From Crossiella equi (GTDB lineage Bacteria; Actinomycetota; Actinomycetes; Mycobacteriales; Pseudonocardiaceae): 64,000 nt of DNA. Where the stretch lies: positions 3,581,786-3,645,785 of the forward strand of contig NZ_JAGIOO010000001.1 of assembly GCF_017876755.1 (NCBI RefSeq), in the 5' to 3' direction. Below, in pieces: positions 7,003 through 15,911 of the stretch. How positions within the stretch are numbered: the stretch's first letter is position 1; each line of letters opens with the position of its first letter. The notes beneath the pieces were generated by a model. It did no database searches and was not told where the DNA came from. It saw only the letters and a list, made by a program, of their open reading frames with translations. A program made the position numbers and the translations under genes.

Positions 7003-8214
7003 ATGCCGCTCAGTTCCCTGTCCGCGCACTCGGTTCGCGCCGTGGTGGTCCTCTTAGGACTGAGTGGAGTGTCCACTCCGGACGAATCGTCACAGGTGGT
7101 GGAGTATCGCGGCTACGCGGTCGAGGTGCCCGCCGACTGGCAGGTGGTGGACCTGGACGCCGAGCCCAGCCGGTGCGTCCGGTTTGATCAGAATGTGGTT
7201 TACCTGGGCAAACAGGGGGAACAGCCCCGGTGCCCCACCGATGTTCGCGGTCGTACCGAGGCCCTGCTGGTGGAACCGCTGGAGCACGGGACCGTTCGCC
7301 CGGACACCCTCGTGGCCGAGCCGGGATCGCCCCGGGTGGCGGGTCTGCCGTCCCCGGTCGCGCATGAGGTTTCGATTCAGATCCCCGCCGCCGGTCTCCT
7401 GGTGACCGCCAGCTGGGGGGACTCGTCCGAATCGATCCGGCGGGTGCTGGGCAGTGCCCGGCTCACCGGGGCGGCGGTGGCCTCCGCTCCGCGTTCGCTC
7501 CCCTCGGCGCGGACCGCGGCCGCGGTGAACGTGCCCGGGGACTTCACCGGCCTCGGGTTCGACACCTGCACCGCGCCTTCACAGGAGGGCATGGACACCT
7601 GGCTCCGGTACTCGCCCTACCGGGCGGTCGGGATCTACATCGGCGGGATCAGCAAGGCGTGCGGCCAGCGGCACCTGACACCCGCCTGGGTGGACTGGCA
7701 GACGCGGCTGGGGTGGCAGCTGCTGCCCGTCTACGTCGGGTTGCAGGCGCCGTGCACCGGGTTCCGCAACAAGATCGATCCGGGCAACGCCGGGCACCAG
7801 GGGTGGGCCGACGGGGAGGACGCCGCCAACCAGGCGGCGTGGCTGGGGATCGGGGGCGGGAGCGTCATCTACAACGACATGGAGAGCTTCGACCCCGGGA
7901 ACGGCGAGTGCCGGGACGCGGTGCTGAACTACCTGCGGTCCTGGATCATCCGCGTGCACCAGCGCGGGTACCGGACCGGCGTGTACAGCAGTGCCGCCAC
8001 CGGGATCCAGACCATCGCCAACACGGGCGGGTTCCCGCACCCGGACCACGTCTGGTTCGCGCACTGGGACAACGCGCCCAACGCGGAGAGCCGGTTCGTG
8101 CGAGGCGACTGGTGGCGGGGGCGGCGGGTGAAGCAGTACACCGGCGGCCACGAGGAGTCGCACTACGGGTGGTCCATGTGGGTGGACTCGAACTTCGTGG
8201 ACGTGCGGCGCTAG
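7003..8214 (+). CDS. DUF1906 (Rv2525c-like glycoside hydrolase-fold) secreted protein
   Basis: 403 residues. The C-terminal half (about residues 185-403) begins GLGFDTCTAPS and continues with YIGGISKACGQ, LLPVYVGLQ, VIYNDMES and GVYSS. This is the DUF1906 TIM-barrel family typified by mycobacterial Rv2525c, a peptidoglycan-related fold of unknown activity. The N-terminal ~160 residues form a separate, unassigned domain. A weak signal-like hydrophobic stretch lies at residues 10-20. The start is the ATG at 7003 with GGGGAGG five bases upstream; an in-frame upstream extension lacks a ribosome site. It follows the ABC exporter by 126 bases, probably with its own promoter. Confidence 0.8.
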   Translation: MPLSSLSAHSVRAVVVLLGLSGVSTPDESSQVVEYRGYAVEVPADWQVVDLDAEPSRCVRFDQNVVYLGKQGEQPRCPTDVRGRTEALLVEPLEHGTVRPDTLVAEPGSPRVAGLPSPVAHEVSIQIPAAGLLVTASWGDSSESIRRVLGSARLTGAAVASAPRSLPSARTAAAVNVPGDFTGLGFDTCTAPSQEGMDTWLRYSPYRAVGIYIGGISKACGQRHLTPAWVDWQTRLGWQLLPVYVGLQAPCTGFRNKIDPGNAGHQGWADGEDAANQAAWLGIGGGSVIYNDMESFDPGNGECRDAVLNYLRSWIIRVHQRGYRTGVYSSAATGIQTIANTGGFPHPDHVWFAHWDNAPNAESRFVRGDWWRGRRVKQYTGGHEESHYGWSMWVDSNFVDVRR

Positions 8215-8224
8215 GCGACACGAC

Positions 8225-9202
8225 CTAACCCGTCAACAGCCTGTCCCCCAACGGGGTCAGGGTGTGCAGGACCACCGGGCCGTTGCGGCGGCTGGTGATC
8301 AGGCCCGCGTTGCGCAGGACCGTGGTGTGCTGGCTGGCCGAGGCCGGCGAGATGCACAGGCGCCTGGCCAGCTCGCCCGTGGTGCAGCCCGCGCCCACCG
8401 CGGCCAGCACCGCCGCCCGCGTCCCGCCCAGCAGGGCCGCGATGGCCGGGGCCGCCGTCCTCGGGGTCCGCCCGAACCAGGAGGGGTCCTTCTCCACCGG
8501 GTAGACCAGGACCGGGGGCTGGGTGGGGTCCAGCAGGCTGATCGGGTACTGCCAGCAGAAGAAGGAGGGCACCAGGAGCAGGCCCCGGCCCTCCAGGTGG
8601 AGCTCCTGGCTGGTCGGGTAGTCGACCTCCAGGACCGGGTTCTGCCAGCGCATCAGGGGGCGCAGGCTGGCCAGGAGGCCTTCGCTGCCGCCGTCCAGGA
8701 CCGAGCGGGCGCGCAGGGCCCGGTCGGAGTCCAGCTGGGCCTGGAGGGCCGCGGTGAAGGGGGCTATCGCCAGGTCGTAGTAGGTGGTCAGGGCGGTGGC
8801 CAGGCGGTGCAGCAGGGCTTGGTCGCCGTTGGCCAGGTCCGCGGCCCAGGTCGGGAGGTCCTGGCGGCCCGCCAGGAGCTCCAGCTCCGCCCGGAGGCGG
8901 GTGGTCGGGGTGTGCAGCAGGGCGTCGATGCCCGCCTGCCAGCCCGCGCGGGCGTCCGCCGGGGTCAGGAAGTCCGGGAAGTAGCCGGTCTGGGGGACCA
9001 GGGGCAGCAGCATGCGCAGGTTCGGCAGGGCGTCCGCCGCGGCCAGGTTCGCCCGGACCTGGGTGCGCCAGGGGCCGAAGACCACGGTGCCGTCCCGGGC
9101 CCGCAGGCGGTGCAGGCTCAGCATGGACTCCCAGAGCGGGTCCGGGGTGGTGGCCACCCTGGTCCGGCCCAGGTCTTCAGGTGTGAAATGTATTCGCAAC
9201 AC
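8225..9202 (-). CDS. ArsR-like winged-helix transcriptional regulator
   Basis: 325 residues. A long N-terminal ligand-type domain opens LRIHFTPEDLGRTRVA, typical of a large actinobacterial ArsR-like family. The last ~80 residues are a winged helix (GCTTGELARRLCISPASASQHTTVLRNAGLI). The start is taken as GTG at 9202 because GGTGAGG lies six bases upstream and the family usually begins at this point; GTG at 9232 has no ribosome site. It is divergent from the C39-like protease across a relatively AT-rich gap. The inducer is unknown and no metal-binding Cys pair is seen. Confidence 0.8.
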   Translation of the reverse strand: MLRIHFTPEDLGRTRVATTPDPLWESMLSLHRLRARDGTVVFGPWRTQVRANLAAADALPNLRMLLPLVPQTGYFPDFLTPADARAGWQAGIDALLHTPTTRLRAELELLAGRQDLPTWAADLANGDQALLHRLATALTTYYDLAIAPFTAALQAQLDSDRALRARSVLDGGSEGLLASLRPLMRWQNPVLEVDYPTSQELHLEGRGLLLVPSFFCWQYPISLLDPTQPPVLVYPVEKDPSWFGRTPRTAAPAIAALLGGTRAAVLAAVGAGCTTGELARRLCISPASASQHTTVLRNAGLITSRRNGPVVLHTLTPLGDRLLTG

Positions 9203-9364
9203 GGGCGGCCTCACCGGGGGCGTGCCGAACACCGGGAAAACTAACGGTACCTGCGCTTTTCGGATATACGTGAATCAGAAAGCCAAAAGAGCCTTGATGT
9301 GGTGAAACTCTAACCGGCTGGATTATCCCGCCGAGGGAGAACACAGGCGAGGACGGAGCGAGGC
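9203..9364. promoter_or_regulatory. divergent control region between ArsR-like and C39-like genes
   Basis: A noticeably AT-richer stretch in a very GC-rich window. It must hold promoters for both flanking genes. I could not pick out a convincing -10/-35 pair or operator. Confidence 0.35.
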
Positions 9365-10027
9365 ATGACTCGACGACTCATCACGATGGCGCTGGTAGGC
9401 GCCGTCGCCCTGCTGATGGGCAGCGCCGGGGCGAGCGCGACGGAGCCGGTGGCACCGGAGAAGGCGGCGGCCGTCGCCGCGCACGAGCTGGGCGTGCAGG
9501 CCCAGAGCAGAACCCTCAACTACACCTGGGCCCGGCAGCAGACCGGGTACTGGTGCGGGCCCGGGTCCGCGTGGATCGCGCTGAGCACGCGGGTCAGCCC
9601 GCCCAGCCAGCAGACCCTGGCGAACTACATGGGCACCACGACCAACGGGACCAACCACATCGGCCTGGTGCGCGACGCGCTCAACCGGTACGCGAACACC
9701 TCGTGGTTCGCGGCCAAGAACATGTACGACCCGCCCACCCAGGCGCAGCGCGACCTGCTCAAGCGGGACGTGCTGCTCAACATCGACAACGGGTACCCGC
9801 TGGTGGCCAACGTGGTCAGCGGCTGGCGTCCGCCGGGCTACCCGGGCGGCACGATCTACCACTACGTCGCCATCGTGGGCTACGGCGACTACGGCAACAC
9901 CGTGCTGGTGGCCGACCCCGCCGGTGAGGGCGCGGGCGGCGGTGGCTGGGCCAACGTGCCGCGTGCCTACTGGGTGAGCACGCACGACATGGGCACCTGG
10001 ATCGGCGGCAAGGGCTACGCGGCCTGA
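9365..10027 (+). CDS. secreted C39-like cysteine protease
   Basis: 220 residues with a Tat/Sec-like signal peptide (basic start, hydrophobic residues 6-19, ASA near 23-25). The papain-like C39 core follows. QQTGYWCGPGSAW contains the nucleophile Cys64, IYHYVAIVGY contains His166, and VADPAG supplies Asp184. It is a free-standing secreted protease, unlike the cytosolic C39 domains fused to bacteriocin exporters. A ribosome site (GGAGCGAGG) precedes the ATG. Its substrate cannot be read from the sequence. Confidence 0.8.
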   Translation: MTRRLITMALVGAVALLMGSAGASATEPVAPEKAAAVAAHELGVQAQSRTLNYTWARQQTGYWCGPGSAWIALSTRVSPPSQQTLANYMGTTTNGTNHIGLVRDALNRYANTSWFAAKNMYDPPTQAQRDLLKRDVLLNIDNGYPLVANVVSGWRPPGYPGGTIYHYVAIVGYGDYGNTVLVADPAGEGAGGGGWANVPRAYWVSTHDMGTWIGGKGYAA

Positions 10028-10044
10028 CCTGCGGGAACGTCGAT

Positions 10045-10115
10045 GCTTCCGCGCCGGACCCACCCGGGTGCTCCCCTGAAAAGCACCCTGGGGCGGATGG
10101 GTCCGGCGCGGAAGC
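10045..10115. terminator. large bidirectional terminator
   Basis: An 18-base arm (10045-10062) is repeated exactly as its reverse complement at 10098-10115, with a smaller nested stem inside (around 10066-10087). It lies between the convergent ends of the C39-like protease and the MacB-type permease. Confidence 0.8.
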
Positions 10116-10121
10116 GGGTGG

Positions 10122-11351
10122 TCAGGCTGTCGCGAGTGCGGTGGTCGGCGACAACCTGGCCGCGCGCCCGGCGGGGAACCACCCCGCCAGGGTGCCGATG
10201 AGCACCGAGGCCCCGACGCCGCCGGCGATCGCCTCCGCGGGAAGCGCCACCGGCCAGTCGTTGCTCATCGCCCAGACGATGCTCGCGCCCAGGCCGAGGA
10301 GTACCCCGAACACCCCTCCCAGCCCGGACAGCAGCACCGCCTCGGTGAGGAACTGCGCCCTGATCTGCCCCTTGCCCGCCCCGAGCGAGCGCCGCAGGCC
10401 GATCTCGGACCGCCGTTCCAGCACTGAGATGACCATCGTGTTCGCCACGCCCACGCCGCCGACCAGCAGCGCGACCGCGCCCAGGCCGAGGAAGAGCGTG
10501 GTGAACGTGGCCTTGCTCTGGATCTGGGCGGCCAGCGCGTCCGAGGGGCGGCTGACCTTGACCTCCTCCGGGTGCTGCGGGTTGACCGTGGCGGCCAGCA
10601 CCTCGCGCACCCCCTCCACGGTGGCCTCGTCGGAGCGCTCGTAGACGGTGGTCGGGTTGCCCTGGAAGCCCAGGTACTCCTTGGCCGCGGCCCAGCCGAC
10701 CATGGCGGTGCGGTCCAGCTCCGGGGCCAGCGGCAGCTCGTCCAGGATGCCGATCACCGTGAACCACTTGCCGTCCAGGTAGACCTGCTCGCCGGCCTTG
10801 CCCACCGCGAGGCGTTCGGCGGCGATCTTGCCCAGCACCACGGTCGGGTACTTGGCGGTGGCCGCGTTGAACCAGCTGCCCAGCTTGACCGAGCCGCCCA
10901 GGGTCCTCAGCAGCTCCATCTCCACGGCCTTGACGTCGAGCGCGCCGTTGGAACCGGGATCGGCCTTGTCGCTGCGCAGGACGTTCTTGCCCGGCAAGGC
11001 GGCCACCGAGGCGGCGTTGAGCACGGATCGGATGCGGCGCACCATGGCCGAGGCGTCCTCCGGCAGCTTCGCCTTGTCCCCGCTGAACATCTGCTCACCT
11101 GGACCGACGGTGAGCAGGTTGGTGCCGAGGGCGGCCAGCTTGGCCTCCAGCTCTGCTTTGCTGGACGCCGAGATGCCCATCACGGCCACCATGGCGGCCA
11201 CCCCGATCGCGATGCCCAGCGCGGACAGCACCGCCCGCGCGGGTCGGCCGAACACCCCGGTGAGCCCGGCGCGCGCCAGGTCGAGCATGCCGATCCGCGC
11301 CGACTTCGGCAGCGGCACGTGACCGTCCTTCGGCGGCTTCAGGCGGATCAT
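10122..11351 (-). CDS. MacB/FtsX-type ABC transporter permease
   Basis: 409 residues. One membrane helix near residues 38-60, a ~210-residue extracytoplasmic domain, then three helices at the C-terminal end ([30 protein letters not shown], and the final pair). That topology and the [17 protein letters not shown] motif define the MacB-type permease family, which uses ATP to move an outside adaptor rather than pump through a channel. It is the last gene of a four-gene operon on this strand, overlapping its ATPase by four bases. The whole operon is divergent from an OmpR-type two-component system. Confidence 0.88.
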   Translation of the reverse strand: MIRLKPPKDGHVPLPKSARIGMLDLARAGLTGVFGRPARAVLSALGIAIGVAAMVAVMGISASSKAELEAKLAALGTNLLTVGPGEQMFSGDKAKLPEDASAMVRRIRSVLNAASVAALPGKNVLRSDKADPGSNGALDVKAVEMELLRTLGGSVKLGSWFNAATAKYPTVVLGKIAAERLAVGKAGEQVYLDGKWFTVIGILDELPLAPELDRTAMVGWAAAKEYLGFQGNPTTVYERSDEATVEGVREVLAATVNPQHPEEVKVSRPSDALAAQIQSKATFTTLFLGLGAVALLVGGVGVANTMVISVLERRSEIGLRRSLGAGKGQIRAQFLTEAVLLSGLGGVFGVLLGLGASIVWAMSNDWPVALPAEAIAGGVGASVLIGTLAGWFPAGRAARLSPTTALATA

Positions 11352-12034
11352 GCGGCCACCAGCCCGGTGTCGTGGCGCACGCGCCCGTCCAGCAGCTCCA
11401 CCCGGCGCGGCAGCGACTGGGCGATGCCCATGTCGTGCGTGATCACCGCGATCGTGGTGCCGTCCTCGTTGAGCTCGTGCAGCAGGTCCAGCACGCCCCG
11501 CCCGGAGTTGGAGTCCAGCGCGCCGGTGGGCTCGTCGGCCAGCACGATCGCCGGGCGGCCGACCAGGGCCCTGGCGATGGCCACGCGCTGGCGCTCACCG
11601 CCGGAGAGCTCGGTGGGCCGGTGGCCCACGCGGTGACCGAGGCCGACCCGCTCCAGGGCGTGCACCGCCCGCCGGTGCCGCTCCGCCCTGGGCACCCCGT
11701 GGTAGAGCAGGCCGGTGGCCACGTTCTGCGCCGCCGACAGGTACGGGGTGAGGAAGAACTGCTGGAAGACGAAGCCGATCCAGTGCGCGCGCACCGCGGA
11801 GAGCTGCCGGTCGGACAGCTTCGCGACCTCGTGCCCGAGCAGCCGGACCGTGCCCGAGCTCGGGTGGTCCAGGGTGCCCATGAGCTGGAGCATCGTGGAC
11901 TTGCCCGAGCCGGACGGCCCGACCACCGCGACCAGCTCGCCGGAGTCGATGCGCAGGCTCGCCTCGCGCAGCGCGTGCACGTCCCCGGCGTAGGTCTTGG
12001 AGACCTCGGTCAGCTCGATCACCGGGGTGGTCAT
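11348..12034 (-). CDS. MacB-type ABC transporter ATP-binding protein
   Basis: 228 residues with a full ATPase core: Walker [10 protein letters not shown] (39-47), signature LSGGE (143-147), Walker B IVLADEP (163-169) and switch His (VITHD). It belongs to the LolD/MacB class that pairs with FtsX-type permeases. The ATG at 12034 overlaps the adaptor's stop (ATGA), and its own stop overlaps the permease start, so the three proteins are translated as a unit. Confidence 0.92.
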   Translation of the reverse strand: MTTPVIELTEVSKTYAGDVHALREASLRIDSGELVAVVGPSGSGKSTMLQLMGTLDHPSSGTVRLLGHEVAKLSDRQLSAVRAHWIGFVFQQFFLTPYLSAAQNVATGLLYHGVPRAERHRRAVHALERVGLGHRVGHRPTELSGGERQRVAIARALVGRPAIVLADEPTGALDSNSGRGVLDLLHELNEDGTTIAVITHDMGIAQSLPRRVELLDGRVRHDTGLVAA

Positions 12035-13146
12035 ATGCCCGCCACCTTGACCTTCGCGCCCTCGGCCAGGCCGTTGCCGGTGACCTCGACCTGGCCCTTG
12101 GCGAACATGCCCAGCTCCACGCCGACCAGCTTGGTGCTTCCGTCGGCCTGCACGACCTCGACCGCGTAGCCGCCCTCGACCAGCGCGATGAGCGCGTTGA
12201 CCGGCACGGTGAGCACGTTCTCCTTGCGGCGGCTGGTGAACTGCACGTCCACCGGCGCGGCGTCCAGCTTGCCCGCGGCGGCCGGGTCGTCCAGGGACAC
12301 CTCGACCTTGATGGTGGACTTGCCGCCACCGCCGAAGCCGCCGCCCTGGTCCTTCTGCTCCTCGGCGACCGTGCCGACGCTGGTGACCTTGCCGGTGGTG
12401 GTCCTGCCGCCCGGCAGGTCCACCTCGACCGCCGCGCCCTCCTGCACCAGGTTCTGCTTGTCCACCGGCACGTCCACGGTGACCGTGCGGGTGGTGCCGG
12501 TGCCGGAGAACACCTTGCCCTGCGCGGGGCCACCGAGCAGCGCGTCCACCGCGGCCACCCGGAACGCGCCCGGCTGCACCACGACCGCGCCCGGGTCCAG
12601 CGCGCCGCTCTGCTCCACGCCGAGCTTCTTCTGCCACTTCTTCAGCGCGGCCGCGGTCTTGGCGTCGAACTTGTCGTCCACGGTGAACCCGGTGTAGCCG
12701 AGGGCGCGCAGGTTCTGCTCCAGCTGCCGCACGTCCGGTCCCTTGTCCATGCCGCTCTCGAACTTGCGCCAGAACGGCTTGTCGCCGTAGAGCAGCGGCA
12801 CCGGCTTGCCGTTGACCTCGAAGGCGGTGTCCCCGCGCTTGAGCTCGTCGCCGACCTTCGGCAGCCCGGTGAGCACCCCGCCCGGCCCGTTGGCCGCGAC
12901 GTCGTACCTGCCCCCGAAGCCGAGCTTGCCCTTGATCGAGGCGTGCTCTACCAGGGTGGTGCGGGAGACAGGCGCGGTCTTGGTCGTGGTGGGCTGGTTC
13001 CCCTTGTCCGCCTTGGCGTCGTCGCCGGTGCCGAGCACCAGCACCCCGGTGACGCCGACTGCGGTGACGGTGGCCGCGGTGAGGATGATGAATGGCCACT
13101 TGCGACGGTGCGGACGGGCCGCCGCGGGTTCGGGCGCATGCGTCAC
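12031..13146 (-). CDS. efflux adaptor (HlyD-like) with peptidoglycan-binding domain
   Basis: 371 residues. A membrane anchor lies at about residues 17-40, followed by the first half of a barrel-sandwich domain, a peptidoglycan-binding type-1 domain (about 136-182: [16 protein letters not shown] and [10 protein letters not shown]), then the remaining adaptor beta domains. It should link the MacB-type permease to the cell wall. The start is GTG at 13146, which overlaps the lipoprotein stop as GTGA; the long open frame upstream of it is antisense noise. A Gly-rich loop near the middle is low complexity. Confidence 0.85.
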   Translation of the reverse strand: MTHAPEPAAARPHRRKWPFIILTAATVTAVGVTGVLVLGTGDDAKADKGNQPTTTKTAPVSRTTLVEHASIKGKLGFGGRYDVAANGPGGVLTGLPKVGDELKRGDTAFEVNGKPVPLLYGDKPFWRKFESGMDKGPDVRQLEQNLRALGYTGFTVDDKFDAKTAAALKKWQKKLGVEQSGALDPGAVVVQPGAFRVAAVDALLGGPAQGKVFSGTGTTRTVTVDVPVDKQNLVQEGAAVEVDLPGGRTTTGKVTSVGTVAEEQKDQGGGFGGGGKSTIKVEVSLDDPAAAGKLDAAPVDVQFTSRRKENVLTVPVNALIALVEGGYAVEVVQADGSTKLVGVELGMFAKGQVEVTGNGLAEGAKVKVAGI

Positions 13147-13679
13147 TGCCCACCCCGAGGTGCGACCTGGCCCATGTCCTTGCCCGTGCAGTCCTTGTAG
13201 GCCTTCATGAGCTTCTCGTCGCCGAAGTCGAAGGTCATGGCCTTGCCGCTGCCCTCGTCCGGGACGTCGACACCCTTCTCCCGCAGACACTGGTTGATCT
13301 TGGCGCGTTTGTCCTTCTCCGCCGGGTCGTCCGGGTTGTACTCGCTCTTGGGCATGTACTTCTTGCAGGCGGCGTTGGCCTTCTCGTGCTTGTCCATCGC
13401 CTCCTTGTCGTCGGCGCGGATACCGGGCAGCGCGATCATGCCGTCACCGGACTGCTCCGGCATGTCGATGCCGTTGTCCCGCATGCACTTGGCCCACTTC
13501 TGGATGGCCTCCTTCGGGTCCTTCGGCACGTCGTCGCCCGCCGCCTGCTGTTCGCCCGCCTTGTTGCCTCCGTTGAGGCTGGCCGGGCCGTCCCCTTTGT
13601 TCTCCCCACCGCAGGCGGCGAGGCTGAACACGGTCATCAGGGCGGTCACGCCCAGTCCCACTCGGGTCAACGTCCTCAT
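13143..13679 (-). CDS. lipoprotein with four spaced cysteines, first gene of exporter operon
   Basis: 178 residues with a clear lipoprotein signal (lipobox SLAAC, Cys23). The mature part has two similar halves, each with a Cys followed by a Met/Leu-Arg-x-x-Gly-(I/V)-D-(M/V)-P motif ([10 protein letters not shown] and [10 protein letters not shown]) and a second Cys (65, 105, 131, 164). The repeat suggests a duplicated, disulfide-held small domain. Similar proteins commonly accompany actinobacterial MacAB-type exporters, but their role is unknown. It is the promoter-proximal gene and is divergent from the response regulator. Confidence 0.85.
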   Translation of the reverse strand: MRTLTRVGLGVTALMTVFSLAACGGENKGDGPASLNGGNKAGEQQAAGDDVPKDPKEAIQKWAKCMRDNGIDMPEQSGDGMIALPGIRADDKEAMDKHEKANAACKKYMPKSEYNPDDPAEKDKRAKINQCLREKGVDVPDEGSGKAMTFDFGDEKLMKAYKDCTGKDMGQVAPRGGQ

Positions 13680-13769
13680 GGGCCGGATGTCTACGCGTCC
13701 GGGTGTTTCCGGGGGCTCTCCGCGACCGGAAACCTTCTGGAAACCCCTCCCCCGCGCATACTCGGTGGC
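13680..13769. promoter_or_regulatory. divergent promoter region, exporter operon and two-component system
   Basis: Ninety bases separate the lipoprotein start from the response regulator start, so both promoters and probably the regulator's own sites are here. A CGGAAACC/GGAAACC pair (around 13727 and 13738) spaced about 11 bases is compatible with an OmpR-type site, but this is weak. Confidence 0.35.
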
Positions 13770-14423
13770 ATGCGGGTTCTGGTGGCCGAGGACGAGGCCG
13801 TGCTCGCCGACCTGGTGGCTGCCGGGTTGCGCGCGGAGGCGATGGCGGTGGACGTGGTGTACGACGGGCTCGCCGCCCAGGAACGCCTGGGCGTGCACGA
13901 CTACGACGTGCTGGTGCTCGACCGCGACCTGCCCGGACGGCACGGCGACCAGGTGTGCGCCGAGCTGGCCGCCACCGGCAGCCGCACGAAGGTGCTGATG
14001 CTCACCGCGGCCGGGGCGCTGGAGGACAAGGTGGACGGTCTGCGGCTGGGCGCCGACGACTACCTGACCAAGCCGTTCGAGTACCCGGAGCTGGTGGCCC
14101 GCGTGCAGGCACTGGGGCGGCGCAGCCAGCCCGCGCTGCCGCCGGTGCTGACCCGCAAGGGCGTGCGCCTGGACGTGGCCAACCGCCTGGTCAGCCGGGA
14201 CGGGCGGCGGGTGGACCTCTCGCCCAAGGAGTTCGCGGTGCTGTCGGTGCTGATGCGCGCCCAGGGCGCGGTGGTCAGCTCGGAGCGGCTGCTGGAGCTG
14301 GCCTGGGACGAGCACGCGGACCCGTTCACCAACGCGGTGCGGGTGGCCATGTCGAAACTGCGGGCCAAGCTCGGCGAGCCCCCGGTCATTGAGACGGTGC
14401 CCGGTGCCGGATACCGCATCTGA
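13770..14423 (+). CDS. OmpR-type response regulator
   Basis: 217 residues: a receiver domain with acidic pocket (AEDE, residues 6-9), phospho-acceptor Asp51 (VLVLDRDLPG) and Lys in LTKPF, followed by an OmpR winged helix (LSPKEFAVLSVLM to VETVPGAGYRI). It is coupled to the sensor kinase that starts inside its end. Its divergent position suggests it controls the MacAB-type operon. Confidence 0.9.
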   Translation: MRVLVAEDEAVLADLVAAGLRAEAMAVDVVYDGLAAQERLGVHDYDVLVLDRDLPGRHGDQVCAELAATGSRTKVLMLTAAGALEDKVDGLRLGADDYLTKPFEYPELVARVQALGRRSQPALPPVLTRKGVRLDVANRLVSRDGRRVDLSPKEFAVLSVLMRAQGAVVSSERLLELAWDEHADPFTNAVRVAMSKLRAKLGEPPVIETVPGAGYRI

Positions 14424-15603
14424 ACGCCCGCGGTCCCGGCTGACCGTCCGGGCCAAGCTGACCGCCCTCTACGGCACGTTGTTCCTGGTCAGCGGCGCGG
14501 TACTGCTGGTGGCGATCTACTTCCTGGTGCAGGACCAGCTCACCGGCAGGCTCGCGGTCGCCGCCCGGACCCTGCCGAGCTATGTCTACAACGGCGAGAG
14601 CTTCGTACCGCTCTCGGTCGACCCGGCGCCCTCGATGCCCGTCCAGGGGACGACGGTCCGGCTGGGCCAGCCGGTGCAGGACCTGGTGCGGGCGGCCGAG
14701 GACACCACCATGCAGACCCTGCTGCTGATCTCCGCGCTGTCCCTGGTCGGGGTGGCCGCGTTGTCGGTGGCCGCGGGCTGGTACCTGTCCGGCCGGGTGC
14801 TGCGGCCGCTGCACACCATCACCGCCACCGCGCAGCGGCTGTCCTCGACGAACCTGCACGAGCGCATCGACCTCTCCGGCCCGGACGACGAGCTGACCGA
14901 GCTGGCCGAGACCTTCGACGGCATGCTGGACCGCCTGGAGTCGGCGTTCGAGAGTCAGCGGCGGTTCGTGGCCAACGCCTCGCACGAGCTGCGCACACCG
15001 CTGGCCGTGCAGCGCGCCGCGGTGCAGATCGGGCTGGCGGGCAACCCCTCGCCCGAGCAGACCGCGGAGATCAAGGAGCAGCTGCTCACCGCGAACCGGC
15101 GCATCGAACGGCTCATCGACGGCCTGCTGGTGCTGGCCCGCAGTGACCAGGGCCTGGCCAAGCGCGGCCGGGTGGAGCTGCACGCGGTGGCCGCCGAGGC
15201 GGTCGAGCAGTACCGGGCCGAGGCCGACCGGCGGCACGTCGACGTGCAGACCCGGCTCGGCGAGACCGAGGTGCTCGGGGACAAGGTGCTGCTCACGCAG
15301 CTGGTCACCAACCTGGTGTCCAACGCGATCCGGCACAACACCGAGGGCGGCACGGTGTGGGTGCGCACCGACCCGTTCGGCGGGCTGGTGGTGTCCAACA
15401 CCGGCGCGACCGTGCCCCGCGACCAGGTGCCCCAGCTGTTCGAGCCGTTCCGGCGCGGTGAGGGCCGCACGGACAAGGGCGAAGGCGCTGGTCTGGGGCT
15501 GTCCATCGTGGACTCGATCACGCGGGCGCACGACGGCGCGGTGCACGCCGAGCCCCGGCCGGGCGGCGGGCTCCGGGTGAAGGTGTCGCTGCCGAGGCCT
15601 TGA
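14404..15603 (+). CDS. sensor histidine kinase
   Basis: 399 residues. Two membrane helices (about 22-44 and 105-127) flank a short ~60-residue outside loop. A HAMP linker, the H-box FVANASHELRTPL with His194, an N-box (NLVSNAIRHN) and a GLGLSIV G-box follow. GTG at 14404, inside the end of the response regulator gene, gives the usual family start; TTG at 14389 is an alternative. The small sensor loop suggests membrane or envelope stress sensing. TTGACA of a possible downstream promoter overlaps its stop. Confidence 0.9.
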   Translation: MPDTASERPRSRLTVRAKLTALYGTLFLVSGAVLLVAIYFLVQDQLTGRLAVAARTLPSYVYNGESFVPLSVDPAPSMPVQGTTVRLGQPVQDLVRAAEDTTMQTLLLISALSLVGVAALSVAAGWYLSGRVLRPLHTITATAQRLSSTNLHERIDLSGPDDELTELAETFDGMLDRLESAFESQRRFVANASHELRTPLAVQRAAVQIGLAGNPSPEQTAEIKEQLLTANRRIERLIDGLLVLARSDQGLAKRGRVELHAVAAEAVEQYRAEADRRHVDVQTRLGETEVLGDKVLLTQLVTNLVSNAIRHNTEGGTVWVRTDPFGGLVVSNTGATVPRDQVPQLFEPFRRGEGRTDKGEGAGLGLSIVDSITRAHDGAVHAEPRPGGGLRVKVSLPRP

Positions 15604-15629
15604 CAACACGGGTGAGCGCCCTGGATGGT
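15600..15629 (+). promoter_or_regulatory. possible promoter of the glycine riboswitch operon
   Basis: TTGACA (15600-15605) is followed after 18 bases by GATGGT (15624-15629). It lies ahead of the riboswitch. The -10 element is imperfect. Confidence 0.35.
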
Positions 15630-15911
15630 TCGGCCGACAACCGAATACCGGCCGTTCGAGCCTGTGCGGGAGAGATCCCGGCAGCACCGACGTGCGGGAC
15701 GCCGAAGGAGCAACCACTCCCCGGAAACTCTCAGGCGCCGTTACCGTGCAGGCGAGGCGACTCTGGAAAGCAGGCGGTGACAGCCGCCTCACCCACGGTG
15801 CAAACCGCGTCACCACGCGGTGAAGCTCTCAGGTCCCATGACAGAGCGGGGAGGCTTCAGCTCACGACGCGGGCAGGACTCTGCCCCGCGCCCGGACCCC
15901 AGGAGCCTCCC
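15604..15911 (+). other. gene-free leader of the gcvT operon
   Basis: This 308-base stretch holds a possible promoter at its left end, the tandem glycine riboswitch, and a C-rich expression platform just before the AGGAG ribosome site. An open frame through it is a by-product of the RNA sequence. Confidence 0.8.
15660..15856 (+). ncRNA. tandem glycine riboswitch
   Basis: Two consecutive aptamers can be read. The first has GGGAGAG, GCCGAAGGAGCAA and AAACTCTCAGGC. The second has GCAGGCGG, GGTGCAAACCGCG, GAAGCTCTCAGG and a GACAGAG-GGGAGG end. These are the conserved core elements of the gcvT-type glycine riboswitch. It precedes gcvT by about 55 bases; glycine binding is expected to turn on the cleavage-system genes. 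Exact borders need a covariance model. Confidence 0.9.

Noticed and set aside
9365-10027. C39 domain of a bacteriocin exporter
   Set aside because: It has its own signal peptide and is not fused to or adjacent to an ABC transporter.
11348-13153. A 601-residue frame seeming to fuse an unknown domain to the ATPase
   Set aside because: The N-terminal part is a low-complexity shadow of the adaptor gene; the ATPase begins at 12034 with an ATGA overlap.
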